From positions 5,453,585-5,517,584 of the forward strand of contig JABACO010000010.1 in the NCBI GenBank assembly GCA_013339895.1: DNA of 64,000 bases, read 5' to 3'. The DNA comes from Ephydatia muelleri (lineage: Eukaryota > Porifera > Demospongiae > Spongillida > Spongillidae). Numbering within the stretch: the first letter of the stretch is position 1; the number at the start of each line of letters is the position of its first letter. The notes under the pieces are model-generated. The model worked only from the letters and a program-made list of their open reading frames with translations. It was not told the DNA's origin and did no database searches. The position numbers and the translations under genes were made by a program. Below are positions 47,210 to 59,227 of this stretch, in pieces.

Positions 47210-47700
47210 CTACCTCCTGTACACGTTAGTCATAAGACCTCTGCTTCTGGTGTTCATGAAGGTGGTATGCTGATGGTAACTGCATTTTTTGAGCATTTGG
47301 GCGTAAAACACGTACATCAAATAATGCCAATTGGTGACGATCACCCCAAAACCTTGTGTGCTGACGTCAAGACGAACAGCATCTTCTGAATTTGAAGTTT
47401 CATCGACAGCAGTTCTCCAGTTAAAGCTGGGGTCTATACACACATCAGGACATACCTCGGTCAACAGATTAGCCGCACAGATGGAAAACCACCTGTCGGG
47501 CAGGTGATCTTGAGTGCATGATCTGTGGTGAAAGAACTGCCGCTGACACAGTGGCTTGGTTGGTTTGATGGTTGCCAATTGTAGCGCATCATGGAAAGCA
47601 CCCTTGTGGAGTGCAAAACCATGATCACTGATTGGCAGGACTGAAAGCCAAGATGAGACACCATTTCCATTACTGAGTTCCTTAGATCTCACATGAGTAG
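47210..47700 (-). pseudogene. LINE-type reverse transcriptase ORF, C-terminal fragment
   Basis: Minus-strand blocks in order: SSWLSVLPISDHGFALHK, FHDAL, then (shifted frame) CVSGSSFTTDHALKITCPTG (a Cys/His cluster: C-x-(C/G)-G..F..DHA..C..GG), then LLTEVCPDVCIDPSF and NSEDAVRLDVSTQGFG. These are the post-RT segments seen in a widespread invertebrate retroelement ORF (pattern WL..LPL...GF.L....F.DAL...C.CG..F...HA..C..GG, then EVC.DV...P and ED.ARLD..ARGF). It contains frameshifts and lacks the polymerase domain, so it is dead. Confidence 0.7.
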
Positions 47701-48482
47701 GAGGCAGGATAGCTTTGAGTCACACCAGTTCTTATGAATGTATATGATCCCTTGGCCTGTTTTGATCAACAAAGGTGGAGTGTGGAAGTTCCATGCACTG
47801 TAACAATATACAAGAGACAAGAGAGGCTGTGATTTTTATAGATGAGTATCCTCAAGTGGCTGGAGTAGTGAAGATATGTCAAGTATGGTGCGAAGGAAGA
47901 AAGTCCAAAGCCCAGACACACCATGAACAAAAGCACAGTCCTCTACCCAGACCTTTATTTTTTTGGCTTTGTAACGCAATGAGGTATATATGTACAAGCT
48001 TAAGGGTCACTTTTTCTCATCTGTGACTTCTTACGTACACAAGATGAACGTTTGATGACGTGAGTGGAACCACGTTTGTGCCAGTGTCATCGCGCGCAGA
48101 TTGTCAATACCGGCGCAAATGATTAACCAAATACTTCTGTGGTTCATGCATTCATGATTGATGCTATGCATAATTATCTTTCATCCGGCTTTTTGCCTAA
48201 TGCGGAGACCAAGCAAAACACTTGCTCTTCCCCTTTTATATGCATTTGTATTTATATATGGCTTTTTGAAGAACTAACCCTGTGAAAGTGAATGGGATGG
48301 TGCACGTATATACGTAAAGCTGCATGGATAGAAAATAGAAGCGGTACCGCTGTAGTACCAGTGTCACAGCATATTTTATCCTCCCGAATATTTTATCCGG
48401 GGGGATAAAATGTGCGAGTATTTTTTATCCGGTCGGATAGTATATTTTAACCTACCCTAAGGATACTTTATCCGCCATAACT
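47701..48482. other. No gene; TTTTATCC-rich tract at its end
   Basis: Nothing coding is recognised. At about 48371-48470 the motif TTTTATCC recurs, including the interrupted palindrome TTTTATCCGGGGGGATAAAA (48391-48410), directly next to the outer edge of the large inverted repeat. Confidence 0.45.
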
Positions 48483-51400
48483 CACTGCGTGACATAGTAT
48501 CGTATGCAGTAATATGCAGAGTTTGCCCACGCCATGGTATGCAGATACATATCCAGACATGCACGTGTGCAAACCGATATACATACTCGTACCTAGGTAT
48601 GTCAATGTCCAGTGCAGTGTGCAGATGGGTATTGTTGGGGCTAAGTATCGGGTGCGTACCGCACCCATATCGCGAGCGGCACTTTAGCCCGTAAATTACG
48701 ATAGTGCGCAATAAATAGGAATATAGGCCGTTTTAACCACACCCATGAAAACGCATATGAGTGTGGCTACTATAATTACCTCGCGTACTATTTCGAACTC
48801 ACAGGTAAGTTATTGGATCCCTATAATCATTGTAAACTTCTGATACCTACATCTGTGACTATTTCTAGCCTGTAGGCCTATTTGAGTAATTAATCATTAT
48901 CTGCGCATGCTCGGTTTTAAGTTTTGCACGTGTTGGTCATTAATGGAGGTGACGACGCACGATCGAGCAAAGGAAACAAAAATAGGCAACTTGGTTGAGT
49001 TCCCAATGAAATAGGAGGAAAGGAAAGTTGGACTACTGGGCTATCTGTGGAGACAGTACTAATGGAGCCGTTCTCAACGAGAGAGAAATTGGATTGTTGA
49101 TTTTGATCACTATATAGCTGACGAATCAGTGAGGTGCAATTGTGCAAGATAAAGAGTTCCAATTAAGAGTTTCGGACAACGCGGGTGACAGGCGGAGGTT
49201 ATAAAGGCATACCGAACGGACTTAAGCAGTCTAGGCTAGGTAAGTTGTGCGTGTTTACACTGTATACTGTGCGGTGTTGCTTATGTCAAACCAGGACAAG
49301 TGTGGGATTCAGTACATGCAGTGAGGCGACGTTTCAAGTTGTCACAAAGGTTTACATTGACTGAAATGGCGGAAGTGACCAACCCCGGCAAAAGAAGAAG
49401 CGCAGGTACAGAGTAGGCATGCTATGACTTTCCTTTCTGACCACTGCTCTTGAGCCGACGCCAGGGTGTACTACGGCCAAATGAAAACGCTTCGCTGCAT
49501 GGCCAACCAACGGGACCACGACGATAGCATTGTAAAGCATAAGCTAGCTACCACCGCGGTCAGAGAGTAAGTAAATGCTGAGTTCTTTGTGCATAACCTC
49601 TGTAATATTTTAGCGTGTGCTTGTAAGGAAACCGTCGACAAGTGCCGCGAGAGTAGTAGAGGCTCGTGCTCGCCTTCCAAGAGGCCTCTGCTAGGCGGAG
49701 AGTGCCCTTCTAACTACATCAGGAAAATCCAGGATGTGATGGGGAACTATACCTGTTTATTTTTTGACCAAGTTGTATTTCAGCTGTAATTTGATTAAAA
49801 GTTTGCCGTTAAATTCTGAATTATTGCTGGCGTGGTTCAGGGTTTAAGCACTAGCCTTCAAGTATGCAGAACAGAAAATGGATTTGAAACGATTCGAATA
49901 CATGACGTGTACAGAGTCTGCACGCGTTCATCTGAAGTATGCAGACAGGTGATGACGAATATACTGAATCCATATGCAGACCGCGATATCATACGTATAA
50001 GCGAAGTGTTCGTTCTGAGACGTATACAGGCGCCGCATTCGTGACGTATGAAAAACTGCCCACGTGTCGAGTGCAGACGAGTATCGATTAGTATGGGTGC
50101 AATATACAAGGCTGCATACGGTACACAGTCGCGCCGTGTTTGTTCGGCTTGAAAATGTCTTCGCATATCGACGAGAAACGGTATAGCGTGTTGGTTGACT
50201 ATCTCACTTCTTGTAAAGAGGGTGACCTTCGGGATTCACGTGTGTATCCTTTTGGAGCTACAGCAAATGAGAAACGGAGAATACGCCAGCAAGCTGCTAT
50301 GTTTGTGCTGAAAGAACGATTGCTGTATTACAGAGCAGCAGATGCAGTGAATGAGATATGTCTCAAACGGGTGATTGCAAACGCAAAGGAGAGAACCAAT
50401 ATTATTCATGCCGCCACATGCATCACGGCGCGACAGTGTACCGTATGCAGCCTTGTATATTGCACCCATACTAATCGATACTCGTCTGCACTCGACACGT
50501 GGGCAGTTTTTCATACGTCACGAATGCGGCGCCTGTATACGTCTCAGAACGAACACTTCGCTTATACGTATGATATCGCGGTCTGCATATGGATTCAAGA
50601 TACTCGTCATCACCTGTCTGCATACTTCAGATGAACGCGTGCAGACTCTGTCTGTACACGTCATGTATTCGAATCGTTTCAAATCCATTTTCTGTTCTGC
50701 ATACTTGAAGGCTAGTGCTTAAACCTGAACCACGCCAGTCAGATTTAACGGCAAACTTTAATCAAATTACAGCTGAAATACAACTTGGTCAAAAAATAAA
50801 CAGGTATAGTTCCAAGCTGGCGATCAAAGTCTCCATCACATTTTCCTGATGTAGTTAGAAGGGCACTCTCCGCCTAGCTGAGGCCTCTTGGAAGGCGAGC
50901 ACGAGCCTCTACTACTCTCGCGGCACTTGTCGACGGTTTCCTTACAAGCACACGCTAAAATATTACAGAGGTTATGCACAAAGAACTCAGCATTTACTTA
51001 CTCTCTGACCGCGGTGGTAGCTAGCTTATGCTTCACAATGCTATCGTCGTCATCCCCTTGGTTGGCCATGCAGCGAAACGTTTTCATTTGGCCGTAGTAC
51101 ACCCTGGCGTCGGCTCAAGAGCTGTGGTCAGACATAGCATGCCTACTGAGTAATCCACATGCACACATACAACGTACTATGCTCTTCGTAATGGCGTTCT
51201 ATTGGTCGGCACTGTGCTTAAGAGAACAAACATGACGTAAGCACGTAAACCTTTGTGACAACTTGAAACGCCGCCTCACTGCATCTACTGAATCACACAC
51301 TTGTCCTGGTTTGACATAAGCAACACCGTATAGTGTACAGTGTAAACGCGCACAACTTACAAGGCCTAGACTGCTTAAGTCCGTTCGGTATGCCTTTATA

Positions 51401-52151
51401 ACCTCCGCCTGTCACCCGCGTTGTCCGAAACTCTTGGAACTCTTTATCTTGCACAGTTGCACCTCACTGATTCGTCAGCTATATAGTGATCAAAATCAAC
51501 AATCCAATTTCTCTTACGTTGGGAACGGGCTCCATTAGTACTGTCTCCACAGATAGCCCAGTAGTCCAACTTTCCTTTCCTCCTATTTCGTTGGGTACTC
51601 AACCAAGTTGCCTATTTTTGTTTCCTATGCTCGATCGTGCGTCGTCACCTCCATTAATGACCAACATGTGCAAAACTTAAAACCGAGCATGCGCAGATAA
51701 TTAATGATAATGATATCAAAATTAATTTCTCAAATAGGCCTACAGGCTACACCCCGCTAGAAATAGTCACAGATGTAGGTATCAGAAGTTTACAATGATT
51801 ATAGGGATCCAATAACTTACCTGTGAGTTCGAAATAGTACGCGACTCGGTCGAGGTAATTATAGTAGCCACACTCATATGCGTTTTCATGGGTGTGGTTA
51901 AAACGGCCTATATTCCTATTTCTTGCGCACTATCGTAATTTACGGGCTAAAGTGCCGCTCGCGATATGGGTGCGGTACGCACCCGATACTTAGCCCCAAC
52001 AATACCCATCTGCACACTGCACTGGACATTGACATATCTAGGTACGAGTATGTATATTGGTCCGCACACGTGCATGTCTGGATATGTATCTGCATACCAT
52101 GGCGTGGGCAAACTCTGCATATTACTGCATACGATACTATGTCACGCAGTG
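48483..52151. repeat. 3.7 kb inverted repeat with about 1.7 kb arms
   Basis: Left arm 48483-50138 and right arm 50424-52151 are reverse complements over almost their whole length: CACTGCGTGACATAGTATCG outermost, GGTGCGTACCGCACCC, CCTGTAGGCCTATTTGAG, TGGTAGCTAGCTTATGCTT, and GGCGCCGCATTCGTGACGTA innermost. Divergence is a few percent, except for a replaced block (left about 49345-49440, right about 51130-51249). The 285 bp loop holds an integrase-type exon. Left-arm plus strand has exon-like pieces (MKTLRCMANQRDHDDSIVKH; CACKETVDKCRESSRGSC) mirrored in the right arm; their product is unknown. No target duplication was found at the outer ends. Confidence 0.9.
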
Positions 52152-52789
52152 TGCATGATGGTATTGATGGTTGCCAACTTGCCACTACGGCAGAGACAAA
52201 ACGCGAGCTAAGGTAAGTGACTGAGTGACTGAATGTCGCAAAATAACGTAAGGAGTCTACTCCGAAGATCTAGCTCTTGTTTAATTTCTCTAAGCGTATT
52301 GAGTGGTGCAAAAAATGGTCTTGTACAAGCATGCACTTGATTGCCCCGAATAAAATTGACATGCAACAGAGTACTTGTATAGAATGCCTTACAAATGGAG
52401 GACGTACGTGTGAAAAAGACCAAACATTTAGTGCATCGAACATGCATGTCTGGTAGTCATTTTGTCTATTACACCACCTTTTAACACATATGTTGCTAGA
52501 TACCCAGGTAAAGTTTTTATGGTGTTACATTGCCATATATAGTATGCACCAGAAGTATCATAAATAGGCATGACCTTAAATTTTTAAATGTATAGTTCAT
52601 TTACTATTGTGTTTCTGATGTTGTTGCAGATCGGACAAACATACTGGTGGAAAGGGCTTAACAGAGATTTAGACCAGTACTGCAGACGATGTCAGTGGGT
52701 CAATGCAAAAGTTGAAGGGAAGAAAGCTGAACTTCACCCCATTCCAGTTCCAAGTAAAGTATGGAGTCAAATAGGCATTGATCTGATAG
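50155..52789 (+). pseudogene. Integrase-type (KRBA2/Ginger-like) gene fragments in and beside the palindrome
   Basis: Exon-like piece 1 (about 50155-50423, in the loop) starts MSSHIDEKRYSVLVDYL and continues FGATANEKRRIRQQAAMF, VLKERLLYYR and ERTNIIHAA. This is the region before the zinc-binding domain of transposon or retroelement integrases. Piece 2 (52630-52789, acceptor GTTGCAG, donor GTATAT) encodes IGQTYWWKGLNRDLDQYC, RRCQWVN and WSQIGIDLIG, the distal half of the H2C2 domain and the start of the integrase core. The right palindrome arm lies between them. No D,D,E core follows; MITEs occupy that position. Likely a disrupted copy. Confidence 0.65.
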
Positions 52790-52816
52790 GTATATTTAAT
52801 ACGTTAACAAAAAAGA

Positions 52817-53025
52817 AAATTCTCTAAGTGAACTTTGGTGGCGTATAGGATTCCTAGGCAATATTGTGTAAAAGGCAAGGAAATCAGTAATATGAGATAA
52901 TGTAATAATCCTATTTTTAGCACATTTGTAGAATATATTGCATGTGTGCAACATATAAGATTGTTGTATTACTGATTAGACCCTTGTTTCCTTGTTTTTT
53001 ACACCATCATTGCCTAATCCTATAC
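52817..53025. mobile_element. MITE, second copy of the family seen at 38.2 kb
   Basis: Inverted ends share GTATAGGATT, the GTGTAAAA block and AAGGAAA-CAAG with each other and with the 38154-38450 element (GTATATAGGATTGACCAATG). The left side also retains TTCTCTAA-GTGAACTTTGG, matching TTCTCTAACGAGAAAGTTG. The right side stops exactly where the next element starts. Confidence 0.75.
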
Positions 53026-53599
53026 TAGTGTTCCGGTTCGATCCATTCGAACCGAACATCGAACCGAACCGACTTAATTCGAACCGAACTTCGAACGGTT
53101 CGTATTTAAAAATTATCAATGATAATTACTGGTTAAGTTAATTTTGTATGACCACGAAACAGTTACATGAAATTCGGCACGTGATCGCGCGAATCAGTGC
53201 CGAATTAACTGTTTCTTAAAAGAAAGTTAAGAAACAAAAGTAGATTGACCACTTTGAACTTTTGGGAATTACGCTGCAATTTATTTATCATGCATTATAC
53301 ATTGACGAAGCATACGTCATACATGCATTCATGCAAATAAGTGTAATGTCCCGACTCCCGGGCGAGCGCTAGCTACTGTAAGTACAGTACTCTATCGTAC
53401 GGTTCTTACGTATACCTGACTACATGTACTTGTACATTAAAAAAACTAAAACCACAAACCAATCATCATTATGAATTTGCGGCGCTGGTATACAAGGCAA
53501 TGAATTTTTAATGAGATGTTCGAAAGGTTCGAAAGATATTCGAACCGAACATCGAACCTCGAACCGTTCGATACCGGTTCGGTCCGAACCGGAACACTA
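53026..53599. mobile_element. CGAACCG-rich MITE with nested hairpin
   Basis: Ends are inverted: TAGTGTTCCGGTTCG on the left, CGAACCGGAACACTA on the right. Both subterminal regions contain many copies of TTCGAACCGAAC in both orientations. Inside, about 53156-53216 forms a separate hairpin (GAAACAGTTA...ATTCGGCAC / GTGCCGAATTAACTGTTTC). TAGTG ends and repeated subterminal motifs are hAT-like. No exact target duplication could be fixed. Confidence 0.75.
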
Positions 53600-53772
53600 A
53601 TATAAACGGTATCCGCCTACATCCGAGTGACGGGTAAGGTCACGTGATGAGACGTTACCGTCTCAATGTAATGGTTTCGCTGTGTCTTTTATAAGAGAGC
53701 TACATCAGTGACAAAGTGAAAGTGTGGACATATCTACCATTCTCTAATGCAACTTATCGCCAAGACTCACCT

Positions 53773-56195
53773 TAGCGATCCCTACAACCCACCGCTAATG
53801 AGATTCATTTGATGATGGAATCTCATTAGATAGTAGTTTATGCCCTGTTGATCCTCCCAGCAGTTATTAACATGCCCTTACCACCTTCATAGTATCTCAC
53901 CGCGTGTAGGCAAAGCTAACGGTTTGCAGCCAACTCGAAGGCTTCTTCGCGAGCAAACCAGGCTTGATAAATTTTACCGGGTATTTAGCCTTATGACTAC
54001 GACCTTTGACTGCGTAGGCACACTACCCTCTGGCTACAGCTCTTACAATTGAATACTTGCGTTGAAAAATTATGTACGCCTGGGATTTACTTATCCCTTA
54101 CTCACGTGCAATGTCCTCCACATGTTTGCCAGCTTTAATATCACCAATCACCTTCTGCTCATCTCCCGTTTTAGGCACCTTCTCTACTTCCGTGCACTCT
54201 GAGGCTCAGCCATGCGTAGATCGATTGTCACTAGAAATGCACTATAATTAGAATGCATACAAAGTGCTCATTCATTAGAAATCGTGGTCGAGCCCGATTT
54301 CTTATGAATGAGCACCAATAAATAGCGGCATAAAGTACATAGGACATCACAGCCTCCCTTCAGAGTCATGTGTGAATCTATGAGGTAAGTGACCAATTTC
54401 TTTGACACTACTAGTAAGTGCACGTCAGAGGCGGCCCCAGCATCTACCGAGGGGAGGGGCCAAGCACACGAGGGGCGCCAAAAAGGGCGTGGCTTACGAT
54501 ACTTTAGATACGCGCGTAACTGGATTGTTGCTAATAATGCATGCGAGCGAACGCTAGAAGCTAAATCATGCTCCGCATGTTGTAGTCTCTTTGGATTGTA
54601 GTAATTGATGATAGTTTTAGGGATTGGAGTGGGGGGAAGGGGGCGCCATAGCCTGAGGAGGGGGGGAGGCCAGGCCCCCCCCCCCTCCGGCCGCCTATGC
54701 ACGTCGTCGCTATAGCGCTTCGATCGTCAACGTGACCTCTGGCAGAACTTGAGCAACAGCGCACAACTGTGGCTATGCATATTTTTTTAGTTCAGCTGAA
54801 GATTTAAACATGACAGCAATGTGTTCGGGGCTTTGCCTACACGCGGTGAGATAAGACAGTATGAAGGTGGTGAGGGCATTTTTACAGCCAGCCGGTATAG
54901 GGGTAAGTAAGCAACAGTCCTTGCGTGACTTATAATCGTACATTTGAATGTCATGCATGCGTACAAAATACTCTTTTGCACATGGCTAAATGTCTGTTTT
55001 AGATTAGTTGATGTCGATGTAGAGCTATGCACAAGTGTGTATGGTTCCTACACATACAAAGAAGCAGCATTGCATGTAGCTTAAATCCCAGTGGCAACCA
55101 GCCTCACCTGATCGTACTCCACAGACATTTGTCCACAACGTCCATCTGCGAATAAAAAAGCAGAGACCTAAACGCAATTGATCTGTGTTCTCTGTATGAG
55201 TGGTTGGCAAAATAAAGGATTTTCTGATGTCCCATTTTTGACATGTAATGCTGCAGCTGCAAGTTGTATGGAAACATACACATTTGTCGTACCAAATCAC
55301 CATCATATTCATTGACATGTAGCAAATGCATGTGCATAAAAAAAGGTCATCACTCCACACACTGTACCTTTTTTTCTGTCATGCTTTTCATCTTCCCACA
55401 GTTGAAAATGGTGTGCTCATTGCCAAAACAAAGATGTGTTATCGTGTGGTATGTTGGGATTAGGATTAAATGCACTCCTCCTATCCCTTAATGAACCAAA
55501 TTGAGATATTCTGAATCTTGCAGCGAGTCTGATATTAGAGGTACATCCTTATCAATCTATACTTACACTGGTCATCTCAACCTGAGGTTTTACAAGTTTT
55601 TAATTTATTTTTTGATGCTTTGTTCATCCTGGTGCCCTTGAGTTTCTTTCATAGCCATTGCTGCTCCTGTGGCTAACTGATTGGTTTGGTGGTACAGAGT
55701 AATTCATTTAGAAGACATGTGCATCCTCAGCTGGGAATAGGCATCTGAGAAGCTTGTAGAACATGATGCGTGGTAAGGTACTGTTGACACAGTTTGTATT
55801 GTGCTGTAATTCCTTCACTCATATTGTACGCAGGCTGGCACTTGCACAAGATGTACATACCTTATGTGCACATGCATGCATATGTAGGTGATTTATGTGC
55901 TGATCGATGAATCTCAATCATGCCACTTGTGTTGTCTGTCTCACACTAACAGTCAAGGTGTTGGAGCTGGCATAAATATGCAACCTCATCAGCTGCCCAT
56001 CTAGAGCCAGTCTTTATATATAAAGGTGAGGTGTCTACAGGTAAGTTTGTTTCATTCAAGCCAAAGGGTATGTGAAGGTAGGCGCAGTTAATAACTGCTG
56101 GGAGGATCAACAGGGGTATAATTGACATAAACCACTATCTAATGAGATTCCATCACCAAGTGAATCTCATTAGCGGTGGGTTGTAGGGATCGCTA
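53773..56195. mobile_element. Composite element with inverted ends, about 2.4 kb
   Basis: Outer arms 53773-53871 and 56086-56195 are inverted copies (TAGCGATCCCTACAACCCAC, CGCTAATGAGATTCA, GGAATCTCATTAGATAGT, TGATCCTCCCAGCAGTTATT). The sequence adjoining the left arm (about 53872-53916, CACCGCGTGTAGGCAAAGC) is repeated inverted at about 54830-54880, inside the element. Each outer arm also has its own small hairpin (AATGAGATTC ... GGAATCTCATT). No coding region is recognised inside. It contains the hAT-type MITE at 54426-54696. Confidence 0.7.
54426..54696. mobile_element. hAT-type MITE with 8-base target duplication
   Basis: Begins CAGAGGCGGCCCCAG and ends GGCCGCCT. The flanks are GTGCACGT (54418-54425) and ATGCACGT (54697-54704), an 8-base duplication with one mismatch. 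CAGAGGCGG/CCGCCT ends with an 8-base duplication are typical of hAT elements. The interior is rich in G and C runs (GGGGGAGGC, CCCCCCCC). No transposase inside. Confidence 0.8.
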
Positions 56196-56789
56196 GGAAC
56201 ACAAACACGTAGCCTAACATCACTATGAATGGGGCATTTTTTCCCAATGTGGGATATTGCAAATTGTCGCAATGTGTGAGCCGCTATTGTAAAGAAAAGT
56301 AATATTACTCGCTACATAAAAATTTGTAATGAAACTTTAACTGAACTGGCTGAAAACTAACTCCTTGGAGATTGTGTTCCATTCGTTGTTTTAATTTTAA
56401 AGCGTTCGGTAAGCCTTAGCCCCTTTTTAGAAGCGTTGGAGGCCGAACACTACCCACTGCCGAACATACCCTATGGTACCCTATTCTGTCTGTGCTTCTG
56501 CTTTCCAGCAAGCCTAGGTTGTGATGGCTGAATATCAACTGCTTCTGCCATGCATCCTGATTGCATGCTGATAGATGATGTGGTATTCATCTGTTATGTT
56601 CCGTCTGTACTCTTTGTACAGAGATTTGATATCCAAAATCTGTACATTACAAATGATGCATGGGTTTTATTTATATGTACTCAGAACGTATAATGTATTA
56701 ACTGTGCATTATCAGCAAAAAAGGCATCATGTAAAAATTACCATCCTAGCTATTACCATTTTATTTGCTTCTAATATGTCAATAGCGCT

Positions 56790-58843
56790 GATTTGAAGCT
56801 TGATAGTGATACCTTCCAAGTGTGACAGCATATGTCAGGATAGTGATGATAAAATTAAATGAAGTTATTGAGGCCAGCAGACTAGAAGCTTCTTGCTCTG
56901 ACTTGTAATCCCAGTCTGCTGCATACTTGCCATCTTGGTAATCATCTCTATGAAGATCATATGCTTTGACTTCAAGGACTTCACCAAATAAACATATGTT
57001 TGATAGAAACGAGTGTATGTTTCATGTCATTCAGCCCATCTAGTTCTGCACAGTTCAAGCAATGGTTTGTGTTTTGATTCTTCAGTTACACCATGATGAG
57101 CAATAAAATTGAAAAGATCATTCCTTTTTGGACTGTATCTGAAGAAAAGACACATCCCTCACTTTAGCAATCATGTTCCTAACAGCAGGTAGAGCACATC
57201 AATGTGATACTACAAGGTTTAAACAATATCCACTACAGTGAATATAAAATGCTTTCGGAGCATCTTGCGTTATTCTTGCCTGAACACCTACACGAGTACT
57301 GCTCATTGATGCTGCACCATAGTATCCTTGATCTCTAATATTTTCCAGTTTGATGCCCAGTTCTTGCAAATTCTTCTGCCAAATGATAACCAGTCATCCT
57401 TAGTGGTTTGGAAAACTGTAAGAATTCTTCCCTAATGTTTTGGTGTTCATCAACAAATCTTACACACAGAGCCATGTGTTCAGCTATGTGTGATGTAACA
57501 TCATCAGCCATGATGGCAAAAAATTTAGCATTTTTGATCTCTTAAAAAAGCCTTGCCTGTATGAGGTTGTTTCCAATGATGCGAATTATTTTATTTTGGA
57601 TTGTAGAGAGACAGTTTAAACATTGGCTGCTCCAAATGCGTTCTTAGAATATCATCATAGTTAGACATCGTGTGCAACAAGGATAAAAAGTTTTCTGGAT
57701 TTCCCTTATCCAAACCACCTTCATTGTCCCCTCGAAGACTTGGGATGCACTGCCTTCCACAGAACAAGACACACTCTGCTATGCATTTGACAATGTGTCT
57801 GTTCATTACAATGTTCTCTTAGTATCATGCATCACAGAAACTGTTGTATGTGGGTTTTCAATGCTGGCTATGAATTGGTTTGCAATGGCAAGTGCCTCCT
57901 GGTATACTTAAAGATTGTGTGTGGATGTACTTTAGCTTTCTTTTTTGTGCCATTTAGTGAAAGGATGGTTCACTAGTGTGCCAAGACATTTGCAAACAAT
58001 GCACATGAAATACAGAATGCTCCATCAAGGACACCATCCACGGATATTCCTTCAACCATCGTGGAAAGACCTTTGGCATCCTCCATAGAACTTAGTTGGG
58101 AAGACAAAATCTGCCATTGGAACAACATGATGCTTCAATAAATGAAATTTCTGTGCACTGGTAAGTTTTTTTACTTTGTCTTCGATTTCATTTGGTGCCA
58201 TTTCAGCAGTAAGGATGCTTCCTATGTCATCTATAAAACTAGTAGCTGCAAAATACAATGAAATACATTCATTTCATAAAACAGATGTATAATGGCATTG
58301 ATAAACTAAGGTCTCATGTATTGCATAATTACTATATGAATTTATGGCAATACGTATATACTTCCTATATCACTTTAAAGCATATTGGATATTTAACTAT
58401 TAAGTACACAGCTGTTCACTCTCACAACACAACTTACAGGTCTCATGAGATTCAGAAGCGGTGTTAGTTCCTGTACATGCTCAATTTTGTCTTCGATTCT
58501 TTGCCATTGTCATTCTCTATGATGGATACCTTTTCAGTGACAGGCATCTACTCAAGAGGCTCATCTTCCCGTTCCTTATCATCAGACACCTCGTCATCTA
58601 TTCTGTTGGATACCTTGTCTGCCTTATCTAAATGAAAAATACTTAGGTTTCGTAGGTTATCTTATTCCTCTTTTTCGTTATAACGATCGCCACTAATGAC
58701 GCAAAATAAAACCCCAATAATTATATCTTAAACTGACTAAATGCAATGATTTACCTACCAGTTTCTTCTTCTTCACAAATTTTTTCTATACTTTGGCAGC
58801 ATTTAGCTGCCCTTTTCCTTCTTTGCTGTGCTGGTCGTCCCAT
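56790..58843 (-). pseudogene. hAT-family (TTF/ZMYM-type, DUF4371) transposase pseudogene
   Basis: Minus-strand order: MGRPAQQRRKRAAKCCQ (ATG at 58843, exon ending near a GTAAAT donor); acidic segment near 58620-58550 with a stop; FVFPTKFYGGCQRSFHDGW then CISCALFA (TTF-type zinc-binding region, about 58130-57980); LRGDNEGGLDKGNPENFLSL (about 57745); IQNKIIRIIGNNLIQARLF, then a stop, EIKNAKFFAIMADDVTSHIA and ALCVRFVDEH (about 57600-57450; the Asp pair is the expected first catalytic position); QGYYGAASMSSTRVGVQARI and FYIHCSGYCLNLVVSH (about 57330-57200); near the end SSLLASITSFNFIITIL. Several stops and frameshifts. The order of blocks is that of hAT-derived proteins with an N-terminal TTF finger. 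Inactive. Confidence 0.85.
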
Positions 58844-59227
58844 GTGACAATTTATAAGCCTTGAATTTTTTTTAAACCAACAGTCAATGATTAATTAACA
58901 AGTGGGTACAGTTTAGGTTTATAACAAGACTGAGAAATTTATTTTATCAGGGCTGCCAACCTGCCATAATAAAAAACCCTTGAGATTTATAAAATGGTCT
59001 GTATATTGAGAACACATGCTCTGTTTCCTCGCTGTATCCATCTATATAGTTACCACCAATTTACATTGCATCATTAAAGTTCCTCTACAATTGCCAAATA
59101 TAATAATGCATAGTTATAATAATACTAGGTTTCAGCATTCAGTGGGCGAGGGCTGAAAATGTTTTGTGTTTGTGTTTTTTTTTTTTTTAATAATAATAAT
59201 AATAATAATTGCCTTGAACAAAAACAA

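Noticed and set aside
50375-50722. Frames shared between palindrome arms (for example HSTRGQFFIRHECG)
   Set aside because: They exist in both arms because the arms are copies; they show no domain and one crosses the loop boundary, so conservation is not evidence of coding.
53030-53110. GGTTCGA-type sequences resembling a tRNA B box
   Set aside because: They are part of the TTCGAACC array of a MITE; no A box or cloverleaf arms fit.
54268-54764. Minus-strand 144-codon frame with Pro-rich start
   Set aside because: It lies over a hAT-type MITE and its G/C runs; no recognisable domain.
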